NCBI GenBank assembly: GCA_936943315.1
Contig: CAKZJM010000096.1
Location: 1 to 15,583, forward strand
Length of the DNA stretch: 15,583 bases
Reading direction: 5' to 3'
Origin: an uncultured Methylophilus sp.
GTDB lineage: Bacteria > Pseudomonadota > Gammaproteobacteria > Burkholderiales > Methylophilaceae
Positions 1 through 6,934 of this stretch are shown in pieces. A program made the translations under genes and the position numbers. Below the pieces are notes generated by a model. The model ran no database searches. It had not been told where the DNA came from and saw only the letters and a program-made list of their open reading frames with translations. Positions within the stretch are counted from its first letter, which is position 1; each line of letters starts with the position of its first letter.

Positions 1-349
1 ATCTATTTATTTGACGAAATTCAATTCAAGACAAAGCAGCCGGTAGAAAGCTCAAGATACACAGGATCATCGACTCAATGTCTAGGAACAATGCATATTG
101 CCAATATAACAATCAAAACCTGCAATTGTTCACGTATCAACATAATAATCAATCAAACAAAGTATTCCAACGGGCCTCATCAACACCAACAATGTCGTTG
201 ATTTTAGATCTGATATTAATGCCTCTGAGGGTAATCCACTGTCAGGGCTATATTTAATTAGAACCAATGCTACTGCCTTTAAAGTCATTAACAACGCCAT
301 CGAGATTCGTCAGGGTGGTGAAGAGGGTCAATCTGTCCTGTCTGTCAAG
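1..349 (+). pseudogene. Broken 5' part of a PEP-CTERM protein gene (paralogue of the gene at 1112)
   Basis: The reading frame of the downstream open frame continues upstream from 350 to 149 with no ATG, GTG or TTG. The peptide it encodes matches the C-terminal third of the neighbouring protein at 1112-1987: NPLSGLYLIRTNATAF here against NPWSGLFLVKTDATAY there, and QGGEEGQ against QAGEEGQ, about 18 of 34 residues identical. Further upstream the similarity seems to continue in another frame: codons from 93 read AYCQYNNQNLQLF and then VF at 162, resembling AWTYSSDYDLRMY and VF. The spacing from VF to the DF at 200 fits one missing base around 165-195. Before that, FI-stop-RNS at 6-23 resembles FVYRDS, with a TGA at 12-14. 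This is inferred decay: one stop and one frameshift. Sequencing error or chance similarity in the weaker upstream part cannot be excluded. Confidence 0.55.
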
Positions 350-1030
350 TTGTCTGGATATGCCCCAACAAAATTAGAGGCAGGCATTCTCTCTGGTGAA
401 AAGATTAATACCTATGGGGGAACTTACGCCAATGACATGGCTATCAGCGGTGATCTGAATGTCAGTTACGGAAACACTCAGTTTAACGGTAGCGTCGTTG
501 CAAATTCTAGTGCTGTCATTACAACCACACCTCAAACCAAAGCTACGTTCAACGGAGAATTTAGTCAACGTGTTGGGGCACAGTTGGGTGGCGGGGGAAC
601 CTTTGAGTTCAATGGTGGTTATTCAGCAGGCAACAGCCCTGGTGCTGTAACGATTGATGGTGATGTCGTTTTTGGTAGCGCGAATGAAACATTTGTTGAA
701 ATTGGTGGCCTCGTTCAGGGTACTGACTACGATCATCTCACAGTGAACGGTAACCTGACATTTGGTGGCATTCTCAAACTCTCTTTTATCAACGGCTATT
801 TAGGAAATGCTGGTGATTCATTCGACTTGTTCGACTTTACAAGTTCAAGTGGCGCTTTTGCTCAAATTGCTGCCCTCAATCCTTTGCAAAATGGCCTGAG
901 TTGGAATTATGACGCCGCCTCAGGTGTTCTCAGTGTCGTTTCTATAACACCAGTTCCAGAACCATCCGAGCTGGCAATGCTGCTTTGCGGTCTTGGTATA
1001 GCAGGACTGATGGCACGACGTCAAAAATAA
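350..1030 (+). CDS. PEP-CTERM sorting domain protein, open 3' part, probably without its native start
   Basis: This is a 226-residue open frame beginning at TTG. It has no signal peptide and no ribosome binding site, and the frame is open 201 bases further upstream, so this start is a formality. Residues about 15-90 are Gly/Asn/Thr-rich short strands like a beta-helix passenger. Residues about 90-195 hold the pattern SAGNSPGAVTIDGDVVF, YDHLTVNGNLTFGGILKLSF, then a Gly/Asp stretch, common in PEP-CTERM and autotransporter-like surface proteins. The tail (202-226) is a textbook PEP-CTERM signal: VPEP, a hydrophobic helix, then ARRQK. Such tails are processed by exosortase in exopolysaccharide-making Gram-negatives. 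The protein needs a Sec signal to use that tail, and none is visible, so it is probably non-functional as it stands or belongs to the longer, frameshifted gene. Confidence 0.6.
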   Translation: MSGYAPTKLEAGILSGEKINTYGGTYANDMAISGDLNVSYGNTQFNGSVVANSSAVITTTPQTKATFNGEFSQRVGAQLGGGGTFEFNGGYSAGNSPGAVTIDGDVVFGSANETFVEIGGLVQGTDYDHLTVNGNLTFGGILKLSFINGYLGNAGDSFDLFDFTSSSGAFAQIAALNPLQNGLSWNYDAASGVLSVVSITPVPEPSELAMLLCGLGIAGLMARRQK

Positions 1031-1111
1031 TCAGGCACTAAATAAAGCCAAACCGCCATGAATTCATAACGTTTTAATTTTGTTGATTTAGAAATTGATA
1101 GGAGATCAAGC

Positions 1112-1987
1112 ATGAAGCTTAAATTGTTAATCTGCTCAACGATGCTCGCATTAACTGCGATGTCCGCAGAGGCAGGCAACTTTCAAACATTAACCAATGG
1201 TAATGGCACTAACGTCTCAGCTGCTTTAGGTGGCTTCGTTCAGGGGTCAAATAACCAGAACGCAGACAGACTCTATATTGAGACTGTCTCTGCAACTTAC
1301 GTAAGTGGTTACGATGATATTTCCACCTCATTTGCTGATGGTGGTACCGGCGATATTGTCGCAAGCTCAATTAATTATCGTACTTTTAGCGCTGGCGTTA
1401 CCCTATCGACAGGCACTTTAACCTTGCTTGACTGGCAAGTCACCCGCGGTGTCGATTTGGCACCAGGATCTGCCCAGGCTGATATTTTTGATTTTGTTTA
1501 TCGTGATAGCGCCGATAACACATTGGTATTTGGTACTCGATATTTGAACCGTGAAGACAACAGCGAAGAGGCAAACTATCTTTATCGTTACGGATTTACT
1601 GGCTACAACACAGCAGCCGCTTGGACATACTCTTCGGATTATGATTTGAGAATGTATCAAGCCGCTAAAACCGACTCTACAGCAGGTGGTTCAGTGTTTG
1701 CACTGTCCGAGGGGACAGTTCGTCAAATGGGTGACTTCAGCTTGACAGAAGAAAATCCATGGTCCGGTCTCTTCTTGGTAAAGACTGACGCGACTGCGTA
1801 TACCCTTGGTGCCAAGGCGATTGGTTTTTATCAGGCCGGTGAAGAAGGGCAAGACCCCGCAGGTGGTTTTATTGGAGGTTTTGTTCCAACAACCGTCACG
1901 CCAGTACCTGAGCCAGAAAATCTTGCTTTGATGATGTTAGGTTTAGGCGTGATTGCTGCAGCGCGTCGTCAAAAGAAACAAGCTTAA
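1112..1987 (+). CDS. PEP-CTERM sorting domain-containing protein
   Basis: A 291-residue protein of unknown function, likely exported and sorted to the cell surface or exopolysaccharide. The start is supported by AGGAGA about six bases upstream. Residues 1-21 are a Sec signal peptide: Lys-containing N-terminus, hydrophobic core, cleavage likely after SAEA. The mature part is Ser/Thr/Gly/Asn/Tyr-rich with no cysteine and no catalytic motif I recognise. It contains IFDFVYRDSADN and FGTRYL in the middle and NPWSGLFLVKTDATAY near 218-233, which is shared with the broken gene upstream. Residues 265-291 are the PEP-CTERM signal: VPEP, a hydrophobic helix, then ARRQKKQA. No exosortase lies in the window, so the sorting enzyme must be elsewhere. 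The two neighbours of the same class suggest a locus built by duplication, but the third gene is not obviously similar outside its tail. Confidence 0.85.
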   Translation: MKLKLLICSTMLALTAMSAEAGNFQTLTNGNGTNVSAALGGFVQGSNNQNADRLYIETVSATYVSGYDDISTSFADGGTGDIVASSINYRTFSAGVTLSTGTLTLLDWQVTRGVDLAPGSAQADIFDFVYRDSADNTLVFGTRYLNREDNSEEANYLYRYGFTGYNTAAAWTYSSDYDLRMYQAAKTDSTAGGSVFALSEGTVRQMGDFSLTEENPWSGLFLVKTDATAYTLGAKAIGFYQAGEEGQDPAGGFIGGFVPTTVTPVPEPENLALMMLGLGVIAAARRQKKQA

Positions 1988-2036
1988 TAACTATAAACGC
2001 ACAATTACTTTAACTTGAAAAATATTTTTTTAAAAA

Positions 2037-2060
2037 GGGCGGTTATAGCGCCCACTTTTT
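2037..2060 (+). terminator. Hairpin with T-run between two PEP-CTERM genes
   Basis: GGGCG (2037-2041) pairs with CGCCC (2049-2053) around a 7-base loop. It is preceded by an A-run and followed two bases later by five T. This fits a modest intrinsic terminator for the gene ending at 1987. It ends only 12 bases before the next start codon, directly against the GAGGGG ribosome binding site, so it could instead act in the leader of the downstream gene. Confidence 0.55.
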
Positions 2061-2072
2061 GAGGGGAATCTC

Positions 2073-2903
2073 ATGAAAAATCTTATTAAAACTTCTGTAC
2101 TTGCGGCATTGCTGGCTATGTCTGCACAAGCCTCTGCTAAAACTGCTATTTTCGATTTGAACTTTATTGCAACCAATAATTACGGCACAACCTCCAGCAG
2201 TGTGGGTACCGTTACCATGACCGATCTGGCCGACTTGAACCTCGGCGATGGTGCAAGTGGTGTCCGCGTGACTGTAAGCTTGGGCAACTTGGCTCAATTC
2301 TCATCTGGGAATACAGGTGCAGTTTGGATTTCATCTTATGAAATGAACTTTGCAGGAACAGAAAATCTGGATAATGATAATTATCGAAATGTTGCAGGTT
2401 TAGGTACCAATGATATTGAATGGTCTGAGAATGGTTGTGTAAATTACGGATCCAGCTGCGGCCCTAGCTCAGGTGCTCAAGCAGGTTGGGGAGGTACCGC
2501 AGGCGACCCAGCTTGGGGACAAGAAATCAACTTTGCCACTAGCACTTTTACTAACGGTCAATTCTCGACAATTGATTATCTTAACGGTGGCGCTGCTGGC
2601 TACACAGGCTTTTCTGTGGATCAATTCTTAGCAAATGCTGTGACCAATAACGGTGATGCCAATGCGCCTGACGCATACTTCTGGATCCGTATCCGTGGTA
2701 ACACGGCTGCAAACGGTGGTGGTATGGCTTCTAGCGGTTACTGGGGTAACAGCATTGTGAATGGTTCTAATACAGGATTGAACTACCGTTTGAACGTATT
2801 GGCAACTTCCGCAACAGTTGTACCTGAAGCCGAAACCTATGCCATGTTCATGGCTGGTTTGGGTCTGATGGGTGCCTTCGTGCGTCGTCGTAAATCTGCC
2901 TAA
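2073..2903 (+). CDS. PEP-CTERM sorting domain-containing protein
   Basis: A 276-residue exported protein of unknown function. The ATG follows GAGGGG at a normal distance. Residues 1-22 form a signal peptide with a hydrophobic core and a cleavage site near ASA-KTA. The mature part begins with alternating beta-strand-like residues (IFDLNFIATNNYG) and is rich in Gly, Asn, Ser and Trp. Two cysteines in NGCVNYGSSCGP (about residue 125-135) could form a disulfide outside the cytoplasm. Residues 250-276 are a PEP-CTERM signal in the variant form VPEAETYAM, then a hydrophobic helix, then VRRRKSA, with Ala in place of the second Pro. Apart from this tail it shows no clear similarity to the two PEP-CTERM proteins upstream. 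I recognise no enzymatic domain. A matrix or surface role is inferred only from the sorting signal. Confidence 0.85.
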   Translation: MKNLIKTSVLAALLAMSAQASAKTAIFDLNFIATNNYGTTSSSVGTVTMTDLADLNLGDGASGVRVTVSLGNLAQFSSGNTGAVWISSYEMNFAGTENLDNDNYRNVAGLGTNDIEWSENGCVNYGSSCGPSSGAQAGWGGTAGDPAWGQEINFATSTFTNGQFSTIDYLNGGAAGYTGFSVDQFLANAVTNNGDANAPDAYFWIRIRGNTAANGGGMASSGYWGNSIVNGSNTGLNYRLNVLATSATVVPEAETYAMFMAGLGLMGAFVRRRKSA

Positions 2904-2921
2904 TTGATTTTAAGCAGTAGA

Positions 2922-2956
2922 AACAACAAACCCGCCAATGGCGGGTTTGTTGTTTT
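2922..2956. terminator. Strong bidirectional intrinsic terminator
   Basis: AACAACAAACCCGCC (2922-2936) pairs perfectly over 15 bases with GGCGGGTTTGTTGTT (2940-2954) around the three-base loop AAT. The plus strand continues with T, and the minus strand also ends in a T-rich arm. It lies between the convergent ends of the PEP-CTERM gene (2903) and tadA (2981), so it can stop transcription from both sides. Confidence 0.9.
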
Positions 2957-2980
2957 AAAGCCGAGGTGAAGAGCGGCTAA

Positions 2981-3445
2981 TTAAGCTTTTGATTTTTCCA
3001 GGCGTCTTTGCCTGAAAAAGGTACTTAACAATCCACCGCACTCTTCAGCAAGTAGGCCACTGGCCACTTCGCAGTGATGGTTCAGCTTATGTTCAGCCAT
3101 TAAGTTAACAACGCTGCCACAACAGCCGGTTTTGGGGTCACTGGCGCCGTAAACCAGGCGTGCGATACGTGCATGCTGAATGGCGCCGCTGCACATGGCG
3201 CAGGGTTCTAGCGTTACATATAGCACGCAATCAACCAAACGATAATTTCCAAGCGCTTGCGCCGCTTCGCGCATGGCTTGAATTTCGGCATGTGCGGTTG
3301 GGTCACTTAAGCTAATTGGGGCATTACGGCCCTTGCCGATGACCACTCCATCTTTGACCACCACGGCGCCCACTGGGACTTCGCCCAGGGCGGCCGCTTC
3401 AGTCGCTAGCGCCATCGCCAGGCGCATAAAATCTTCATCTTGCAT
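2981..3445 (-). CDS. tadA: tRNA-specific adenosine deaminase (A34 to inosine)
   Basis: The 154-residue protein converts adenosine 34 to inosine in the wobble position of tRNA-Arg(ACG), acting in the cytoplasm as a zinc-dependent dimer. The deaminase signature is complete: H52-A53-E54 (zinc ligand and catalytic glutamate) in TAHAEIQAMREA, and P81-C82-A83-M84-C85 (two zinc-ligand cysteines) in LEPCAMCSGAI. The length is normal for bacterial TadA. The N-terminal GEVPVGAVVVKDG and the later GASDPKTGCCGS match the family. It starts two bases after the stop codon of the PsiE-family gene (TAA-CC-ATG on the minus strand), so the two are almost certainly cotranscribed and possibly translationally coupled. 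No clear ribosome binding site is visible, which fits coupling. There is no known functional link to the genes upstream. Confidence 0.96.
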   Translation of the reverse strand: MQDEDFMRLAMALATEAAALGEVPVGAVVVKDGVVIGKGRNAPISLSDPTAHAEIQAMREAAQALGNYRLVDCVLYVTLEPCAMCSGAIQHARIARLVYGASDPKTGCCGSVVNLMAEHKLNHHCEVASGLLAEECGGLLSTFFRQRRLEKSKA

Positions 3446-3447
3446 GG

Positions 3448-3903
3448 TTAGCTGCTGCTTGTTTTGTCGGCCAGGCGTATCAGGATATAGACCAGCCCCA
3501 TGACAAACGCACCTGCCAGCCAGATGCCGATTTCTTCGTATGTTGGCGTGGCATCCTGCACGGGCAGTACAATCAGTTTGCGTAAAAACATGACCAGTAC
3601 GACTTCAACGAACGTCTCTACCAGTAGTTTATGCCCGCGCAGGTAGCGGATTTCAGCCGAAATCAGGGCGGAAATAGACCACAGCAACATGAGTGTGCCG
3701 AGTGCACGTAGAAAACCATGTACCAGGTTATGGGCATAGGCGGCTTCTTTCACATCCAGGAAAAACAGCCAGGTGAACATAATCACCGAAATGGCCAGCG
3801 CCAGGCCGATGATGATATGTGCGAGGCCATTTAGCCAGAGCATGGCCTTAATGGCAATCCGGTTGAGGGGTTCAAATTCTTCAGGTAGTTGTTCTTGCGA
3901 CAT
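3448..3903 (-). CDS. PsiE-family (phosphate-starvation-inducible-like) inner-membrane protein
   Basis: A 151-residue membrane protein. Four hydrophobic segments are visible at about residues 25-48, 63-83, 95-113 and 127-144, with a short charged N-terminus. The pattern matches the PsiE family: VHGFLRALGTLMLLWSISALISAEIRYLRG followed by VEVVLVMFLRKLIVL. E. coli PsiE is induced by phosphate starvation and its function is unknown, so none should be assumed here. A GGAG lies about ten bases before the ATG. It sits between the LysR gene (ending 36 bases upstream) and tadA (two bases downstream) on the minus strand, probably in one transcript. No Pho box was recognised ahead of it. Family assignment is from the overall sequence pattern only. 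Confidence 0.78.
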   Translation of the reverse strand: MSQEQLPEEFEPLNRIAIKAMLWLNGLAHIIIGLALAISVIMFTWLFFLDVKEAAYAHNLVHGFLRALGTLMLLWSISALISAEIRYLRGHKLLVETFVEVVLVMFLRKLIVLPVQDATPTYEEIGIWLAGAFVMGLVYILIRLADKTSSS

Positions 3904-3939
3904 AGGTCATCCACTCCGTCATATAAGCCGGATGATAAA

Positions 3940-4857
3940 TCATTTGCTGAGCAATTGCTCCAGGGTGAGTGTAGAGAGTTGTTTTAATAGCCACTGCATG
4001 GCTTTACCTATCTCGCTTGGTCGTTGTTGCCGCCAGGCGATAAATGTCGGGGCGACTGGCTTAGGCTCGGAGACTTGTTTGATCAATAATTGCCCTTGGT
4101 TGGCGGCGCGCTGGGCTAGAAATTTGGGTAGATAACCAATCGCCACGCCCGAAATTTGGGCCTGCAATTTGGTTTGCATATCGGGCACAGTGAGAATGTC
4201 TTGCCCGGAGAGTATGCCGGAGGTGCGTGGTGGCAGGTTGCGAGAACTGTCAGCCGCTGCCACCACACGGTGCTGCACGATATCACTCGCGCTTAAGGGC
4301 TCAGGCAGTGCCGCCAGGGGGTGGTGCGGCGCCACAGCAAAAACAAACTCTAGCTGCCCCAACAGCTGGGTCGAAAAAACCGTGCCTGGTGGCGCATCTC
4401 CCGGGGCGCCAATCGAAATATCAGCGCGGCCAGATTGCAGGGCGTCCCAGCTACCGCCGTAGACTTCCCGCAGGAGTTTTACCCGGGTACCAAACCCTTG
4501 CTGATAAAAGTCTTGCAAGATGTGTAGCAATGGTTGAAATTCAAACAGGTCACTCACGGCAATTGCAATGTCGGTTTCTACGCCGGTGGCAATCCGTTGT
4601 ACACGTTTTTCTAGCGTGTGGGCGGCATCTAGCAGATACCGGCCTTCTTTCAGTAATTCAGCACCGGCCTCAGTCAGGGTGGCGCGATGGCCACTGCGGT
4701 CAAACAGTTCTAGCCCTAAGTCTTCTTCTAGTCGGCGTATGGTGTAAGTGAGGGCAGAAGGCACGCGGTAAAGCGATTCTGCCGCGGCGGCAAAGCTACC
4801 TTTGCGGTCTATGGCGTCTATCACTTCAAGGGCTTCTAAGCTGAGCTTTATGGTCAT
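3940..4857 (-). CDS. LysR-type transcriptional regulator, YhaJ-like
   Basis: A 305-residue DNA-binding regulator of normal LysR length. The N-terminal winged helix-turn-helix spans about 5-65: LEALEVIDAIDRKGSFAAAA, then a recognition helix around VPSALTYTIRRLEE, then LFDRSGHRATLTEAG. The effector-binding domain follows from about 90, with SIGAPGDAPPGTVF and the late VAIGYLPKFLA typical of the family. The N-terminus strongly recalls E. coli YhaJ, which responds to quinone-like compounds such as dinitrotoluene breakdown products. This is from memory and not a search result. It is transcribed divergently from a pirin gene 103 bases away. In E. coli, yhaJ also neighbours a pirin gene (yhaK). The inferred role is control of the pirin-flavodoxin-YceI-OYE set and of itself. 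No good ribosome binding site precedes the ATG. Confidence 0.9.
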   Translation of the reverse strand: MTIKLSLEALEVIDAIDRKGSFAAAAESLYRVPSALTYTIRRLEEDLGLELFDRSGHRATLTEAGAELLKEGRYLLDAAHTLEKRVQRIATGVETDIAIAVSDLFEFQPLLHILQDFYQQGFGTRVKLLREVYGGSWDALQSGRADISIGAPGDAPPGTVFSTQLLGQLEFVFAVAPHHPLAALPEPLSASDIVQHRVVAAADSSRNLPPRTSGILSGQDILTVPDMQTKLQAQISGVAIGYLPKFLAQRAANQGQLLIKQVSEPKPVAPTFIAWRQQRPSEIGKAMQWLLKQLSTLTLEQLLSK

Positions 4858-4960
4858 GAGGGTTAATCAAAAAAACTGAACAAGAGATGCAAAATGTTTT
4901 GCTATCAAAAGATTAAGTGTTTTTTTATCATACATTTAAACTTTCAAATGGAGTGAATAA
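4858..4960. promoter_or_regulatory. Divergent regulatory region between LysR gene and pirin, with dyad operator candidate
   Basis: This 103-base AT-rich gap must hold promoters for both directions. At its centre, 4889-4902 reads GCAAAATGTTTTGC, a dyad of two 6-base arms around TG, extended by GAT (4886-4888) and ATC (4904-4906). An outer pair AAAAAAAC (4869-4876) and GTTTTTTT (4919-4926) is also inverted. LysR-type regulators usually bind such dyads in the shared gap. I could not fix -35 and -10 boxes with confidence. GGAG at 4950-4953 is the ribosome binding site of the pirin gene. Confidence 0.5.
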
Positions 4961-5671
4961 ATGTTGAGTGTTCGCCCTTCAAATAGCCGCGGTTACGCAA
5001 ATCATGGCTGGCTCGAAAGCTTTCATAGCTTTTCGTTTGCCAGCTATTACGACCCACAAAACATGGGTTACTCGGTTTTGCGCGTGATTAATGACGATAA
5101 AGTTGCGCCAGCCACCGGCTTTGGCATGCACGGCCACCAGGATATGGAGATCATTACCTACATGCTGGAAGGTGAGTTACGCCATACCGATAGCATGGGT
5201 CACAGTGAAGTGATCCGCGCGGGCGATGTGCAACGCATGACGGCCGGTACGGGGGTTCGCCATAGTGAAATGAATGCCTCCGATGCCACCACTGCGCACC
5301 TGCTGCAAATCTGGATTGAGCCAGATCGGTTGGGATTGCCGCCTAGCTATGAGGATAAAACCATTCCGCTGGCAGAGAAACACAACAGCTGGGCCCTGAT
5401 TGCTTCGCCGGATGCGCGAGCAGGGTCATTAAAAGTACATCAGGATATGTCACTCTATGCCACGGTGCTGGACGCCAAGCTTTCCTTGCGTATTGAGGTC
5501 GCAAAAGGACGCTGTGCCTATGTGCATATCGCGCGTGGCGAGGTGAATATTGACGGCCAGCATTTGCAGGCAGGCGATGCTTTCAAGCTGGATAACGCCG
5601 CTCAATTAGAGATGCTGGCAGTGAGCAATAGTGAAGTATTGTGGTTCGATTTGCCGCCAGGCAACGAGTAA
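4961..5671 (+). CDS. Pirin-family bicupin, YhhW-like (quercetin 2,3-dioxygenase type)
   Basis: The 236-residue protein is a two-cupin pirin. The metal site sits in the N-terminal cupin: H57 and H59 in GFGMHGHQDMEI, and H101 and E103 in GTGVRHSEMN. These are the same positions as the metal ligands of E. coli YhhW (about 231 residues), which oxidises quercetin in vitro. The start region (NSRGYANHGWLESFHSFSFA), SPDARAGSLKVHQDM and the end (SEVLWFDLPPG) are also family hallmarks. The natural substrate of such bacterial pirins is unsettled, and a role in handling redox-active aromatics or quinones is a common proposal. The GGAG at 4950-4953 supports the start. The flavodoxin gene follows after 24 bases, so the two are probably cotranscribed. 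Regulation by the divergent LysR protein is inferred from layout. Confidence 0.92.
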   Translation: MLSVRPSNSRGYANHGWLESFHSFSFASYYDPQNMGYSVLRVINDDKVAPATGFGMHGHQDMEIITYMLEGELRHTDSMGHSEVIRAGDVQRMTAGTGVRHSEMNASDATTAHLLQIWIEPDRLGLPPSYEDKTIPLAEKHNSWALIASPDARAGSLKVHQDMSLYATVLDAKLSLRIEVAKGRCAYVHIARGEVNIDGQHLQAGDAFKLDNAAQLEMLAVSNSEVLWFDLPPGNE

Positions 5672-5695
5672 TTTTTATTAATAAGGAGCTAAAAA

Positions 5696-6268
5696 ATGAC
5701 CCAGGTTTCAATTGTTTACCATAGTGGCTATGGACACACGGCAGAGCAGGCCAAGGCAGTGGCGCGTGGTGCTCAGAAAGTGTCAGGCGTGACGGTGAAT
5801 CTGCTCACAGTGGATGAAGCGCAGGAGAAGTGGGATGTGCTTAAAGCGAGCGATGCCATTGTTTTTGGTAGCCCAACCTATATGGGTTCGGCCTCTGCTC
5901 AGTTTAAAGGCTTTATGGATGCCAGCTCTAAAGCCTGGTATACCCGCGACTGGCAAAATAAGATTGCTGCCGGTTTTACTACTTCAGCCAGCCAAAGTGG
6001 CGATAAACTCAATACTCTCATCCAGTTGACGGTGTTTGCCGCGCAACATGGCATGATTTGGGTCGGCCAGGATTTATTGCCAGGGAACAATCACAGCAAA
6101 GGGTCAGTCAACGACTTAAACCGTTTGGGTGGTTTTTTAGGGGCCATGGCGCAGGCTAACTCCGATCAGGGGCCTGATGTGGCGCCGTTACAGAGCGACC
6201 TGTTGACCGCAGAGCATTTGGGTGAGCGCGTGGCAACGATTGCCCAGCGATTTTCCAAATCCGCATAA
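5696..6268 (+). CDS. Flavodoxin-family NAD(P)H:quinone oxidoreductase, WrbA-like
   Basis: A 190-residue cytoplasmic FMN protein. The N-terminal strand-loop-helix SIVYHSGYGHTAEQAKAVARG (residues 5-25) is the FMN phosphate-binding loop. GSPTYMGSASAQFKGFMD (about 59-76) and TTSASQSGDKLNT (about 95-107) contact the flavin ring in WrbA-type enzymes. The length fits WrbA and related flavodoxin-fold reductases, which reduce quinones by two electrons and so avoid semiquinone radicals. Exact substrate and NADH or NADPH preference cannot be read from sequence. An AAGGAG sits about seven bases before the ATG. It lies 24 bases after the pirin gene and 29 bases before the YceI gene, apparently in one operon, which supports a role in quinone or electrophile detoxification. 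Confidence 0.85.
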   Translation: MTQVSIVYHSGYGHTAEQAKAVARGAQKVSGVTVNLLTVDEAQEKWDVLKASDAIVFGSPTYMGSASAQFKGFMDASSKAWYTRDWQNKIAAGFTTSASQSGDKLNTLIQLTVFAAQHGMIWVGQDLLPGNNHSKGSVNDLNRLGGFLGAMAQANSDQGPDVAPLQSDLLTAEHLGERVATIAQRFSKSA

Positions 6269-6297
6269 CGAACAAATGATAATCAAAGGAGTTTGAC

Positions 6298-6870
6298 TTG
6301 AAAAAAATAATCTTAGCGCTGGGTTTGCTGGCTGCGACTCAGGCCTGGGCAGCGACCGATACATACAATATTGATGCTACCCATAGTTTTGCCAATTTCA
6401 GCATTCGCCATGTGGTGTCCAAAACATCCGGTACCTTCAATGATGTTTCAGGCGTGATTACGCTCGATCCTGCCAATCTGAATACTGCCACAGTACGTGC
6501 GGCCATTAATGTGAGCAGCGTAAACACGGGTTTTGGCAAGCGCGATGAACATATCAAGGCTGATAAATATCTGGATGTGGGTAAATACACTCAGATTCTG
6601 TTTGAAAGCACCAAGGTGACTGCCACCAATCAGACGCAAGCCACCATGCAAGGCAAATTGACTATGCACGGCGTGACCAAACTGGTGGATATTCCAGTCA
6701 AAGTGCTGGGCTATGGCGCAGACCCTTGGGGCGGCCAGCGTGCCGGTTTTGAAGGTCACCTGACCATCAAAGCGTCAGATTACGGGTTTGGCTGGGCAAC
6801 CGGCGCTGGTGCACCTGTTGGCGACGATATCGAAATCACACTGTTGATCGAAGGTGTGAAAGCAAAATAA
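6298..6870 (+). CDS. YceI-family periplasmic lipid-binding-like protein
   Basis: A 190-residue exported protein starting at TTG. The start is decided by AAAGGAG (6285-6291) six bases upstream and by the signal peptide that follows at once (residues 1-18, cleavage after AWA). The mature part shows the YceI pattern: THSFANFSIRHVVSKTSGTF, an acidic beta-strand stretch, VNTGFGKRDEHIKADKYLDV, FEST, LTMHGVTK and the closing DDIEITLLIEG. YceI proteins form a lipocalin-like barrel. A relative binds polyisoprenoids such as octaprenyl pyrophosphate or ubiquinone precursors, and E. coli YceI is base-induced. Binding of an isoprenoid quinone here would fit the flanking quinone-reductase genes, but that is inference. 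It follows the flavodoxin gene by 29 bases. The next gene begins 64 bases later. Confidence 0.9.
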   Translation: MKKIILALGLLAATQAWAATDTYNIDATHSFANFSIRHVVSKTSGTFNDVSGVITLDPANLNTATVRAAINVSSVNTGFGKRDEHIKADKYLDVGKYTQILFESTKVTATNQTQATMQGKLTMHGVTKLVDIPVKVLGYGADPWGGQRAGFEGHLTIKASDYGFGWATGAGAPVGDDIEITLLIEGVKAK

Positions 6871-6934
6871 GTCTGGACGCGGGGGGTAGCACCCGCGATC
6901 TCTGATTGCACTTTACTTTTAGAGGAGCATGTAC

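Noticed and set aside
4227..4751. 174-residue plus-strand open frame opposite the LysR gene
   Set aside because: It is antisense to a well-supported regulator and has no ribosome binding site or recognisable domain. It is a composition shadow.
6878..6897. CGCGGG/CCCGCG hairpin between YceI and the Old Yellow Enzyme gene as terminator
   Set aside because: Only six base pairs with an eight-base loop and no T-run after it. It may be a weak pause or chance.
6929..6934. Upstream in-frame ATG for the Old Yellow Enzyme gene
   Set aside because: It lies one base after GGAG, too close to serve as its start. ATG 6935 is at seven bases.
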